Below are positions 63,462-64,000 of a stretch of DNA of 64,000 nt, piece after piece. The notes under the pieces are model-generated. The model did no database searches and was not told the DNA's origin. It worked only from the letters and a program-made list of their open reading frames with translations. How positions within the stretch are numbered: the first letter of the stretch is position 1; every line of letters begins with the position of its first letter. The translations under genes were made by a program, and so were the position numbers. Origin of the DNA: Beverwykella pulmonaria (Eukaryota; Ascomycota; Dothideomycetes; Pleosporales; Melanommataceae); NCBI GenBank assembly GCA_001599595.1, contig BCHH01000001.1, positions 2,823,837-2,887,836 of the forward strand, given 5' to 3'.

Positions 63462-64000
63462 ATGTCTCTCCGCATAACCCTTGCACGCACCGCCGCGTCG
63501 CTGAGCTGGGCCTCGCGGACAAGACACACAATGCCCCTGCGCGCCAAAGTCACAATGCCCGCCTGGATGACAGGCAGCCGCATGGTTGGCGACCCCGCTG
63601 CATCTTCCGTCCATCCATAGCTGCGTACTGACGACATGCAGTACTCAACGCCCACAGAGAATCTCCTTGCGCCGCAGCCCGACGACGACCCCGACGATGT
63701 GCTCTTCGCCAACAACTACGGTGTGCGCAGCATCGAGCTCAACCGGCCCAAGAAGCTCAACTCGCTCAACGGGTCTATGGCCCGGAAGATAATACCGCGG
63801 TTGCAGGAATGGTCCAAATCCGAGCTCGCGGGCGTAGTCATGATCAAGGGAGCTGGGCGCGCATTCTGCGCTGGGGGAGATGTTGCTGCGTTGGCTCAGT
63901 GGAACAAGACGGGCGCAGAGGGCCAACAGAAGTCGACAGACTACTTTGGGCTGGAATACAAGCTGGATCACTTGATCGCCACATACACGAAGCCGTACAT
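63462..64000 (+). CDS. 3-hydroxyisobutyryl-CoA hydrolase, mitochondrial (3' end outside window)
   Basis: Two exons are visible, 63462-63584 and 63642-64000 (continuing past the edge), with a 57-nt intron carrying CTGAC and CAG. The N-terminus (MSLRITLARTAASLSWASR) is a mitochondrial presequence. The second exon shows the crotonase fold of this subfamily: NNYGVRSIELNRPKKLNSLNG, then GAGRAFCAGGDVAAL, with the oxyanion-hole Gly-Gly-Asp. The AFCAGGD spelling and spacing fit the hydrolase of valine catabolism better than ordinary enoyl-CoA hydratases. About 160 residues are visible. Confidence 0.87.

Noticed and set aside
1..64000. CRISPR arrays, rRNA and tRNA genes, prokaryotic operons
   Set aside because: No regularly spaced identical repeats, no rRNA-like stretch and no complete tRNA A-box/B-box cloverleaf was found by reading; the introns show the DNA is eukaryotic.

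Overview
The window is nuclear DNA from a filamentous ascomycete (Pezizomycotina, most likely a dothideomycete). The reasons are: genes broken by short GT-AG introns of about 45-120 nt with CTNAC-like branch sites; families typical of the group (HeLo/kinase-like protein, NACHT NLR with a DUF7708-like N-terminus, DUF7025-type AAA ATPase, SNG1/DUF3533, AA9 LPMO, DHA2 transporter, RFTS protein of the DIM-7/Raf2 kind); and relics of pogo/Fot-type transposons. Splice sites were chosen by reading frame and protein continuity. No transcript data were available.

Layout. 1-10.5 kb: an accessory block. It holds the 3' end of a HeLo-type protein with a kinase-like C-terminus, then three long helical proteins that look like alpha-pore-forming-toxin (ClyA/XaxA-type) folds. 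One is large and on the minus strand (2387-4952). Two are tandem paralogues on the plus strand (6610-8164 and 8609-10448) that share five intron positions. 10.5-14.4 kb: gene-poor, with dispersed repeats, a microsatellite and an NTF2-like protein. 14.4-25.2 kb: a large membrane protein, a DHA2 efflux pump, a decayed histidine acid phosphatase, an SNG1-like membrane protein, an AA9 LPMO and a GNAT acetyltransferase. 25.7-35.4 kb: a gene fragment, a DUF7025-type AAA ATPase, a NACHT NLR and a repeat-bearing coiled-coil protein. 35.8-45.0 kb: a secreted M28 aminopeptidase, an EamA transporter, acetoacetyl-CoA synthetase and an Hsp31-like DJ-1 protein. 45.9-47.1 kb: a transposon graveyard with a pogo transposase relic, a dispersed repeat shared with 10.7 kb, and a MITE with TA target duplication. 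47.3-49.0 kb: a sugar porter, followed by about 2.5 kb without a convincing gene. 51.5-64 kb: conserved housekeeping genes, namely Trm3-type tRNA methyltransferase, a short kinesin-3, the DIM-7/Raf2-like RFTS protein, mitochondrial EF-Tu and the 5' part of a 3-hydroxyisobutyryl-CoA hydrolase.

How the parts fit. The right third is ordinary core genome. The left 10 kb combines a HeLo-family (cell-death/incompatibility type) protein with three predicted membrane-perforating helical proteins, and the 28-35 kb block carries an NLR. That mixture suggests defence, allorecognition or antagonism, but the function is inferred from fold-like features, not shown by the sequence. The most interesting points are the three-gene pore-former-like cluster, the protein repeat array in its third gene, the stand-alone RFTS protein, the 180-bp-repeat coiled-coil gene beside the NLR, and the MITE/transposon island.
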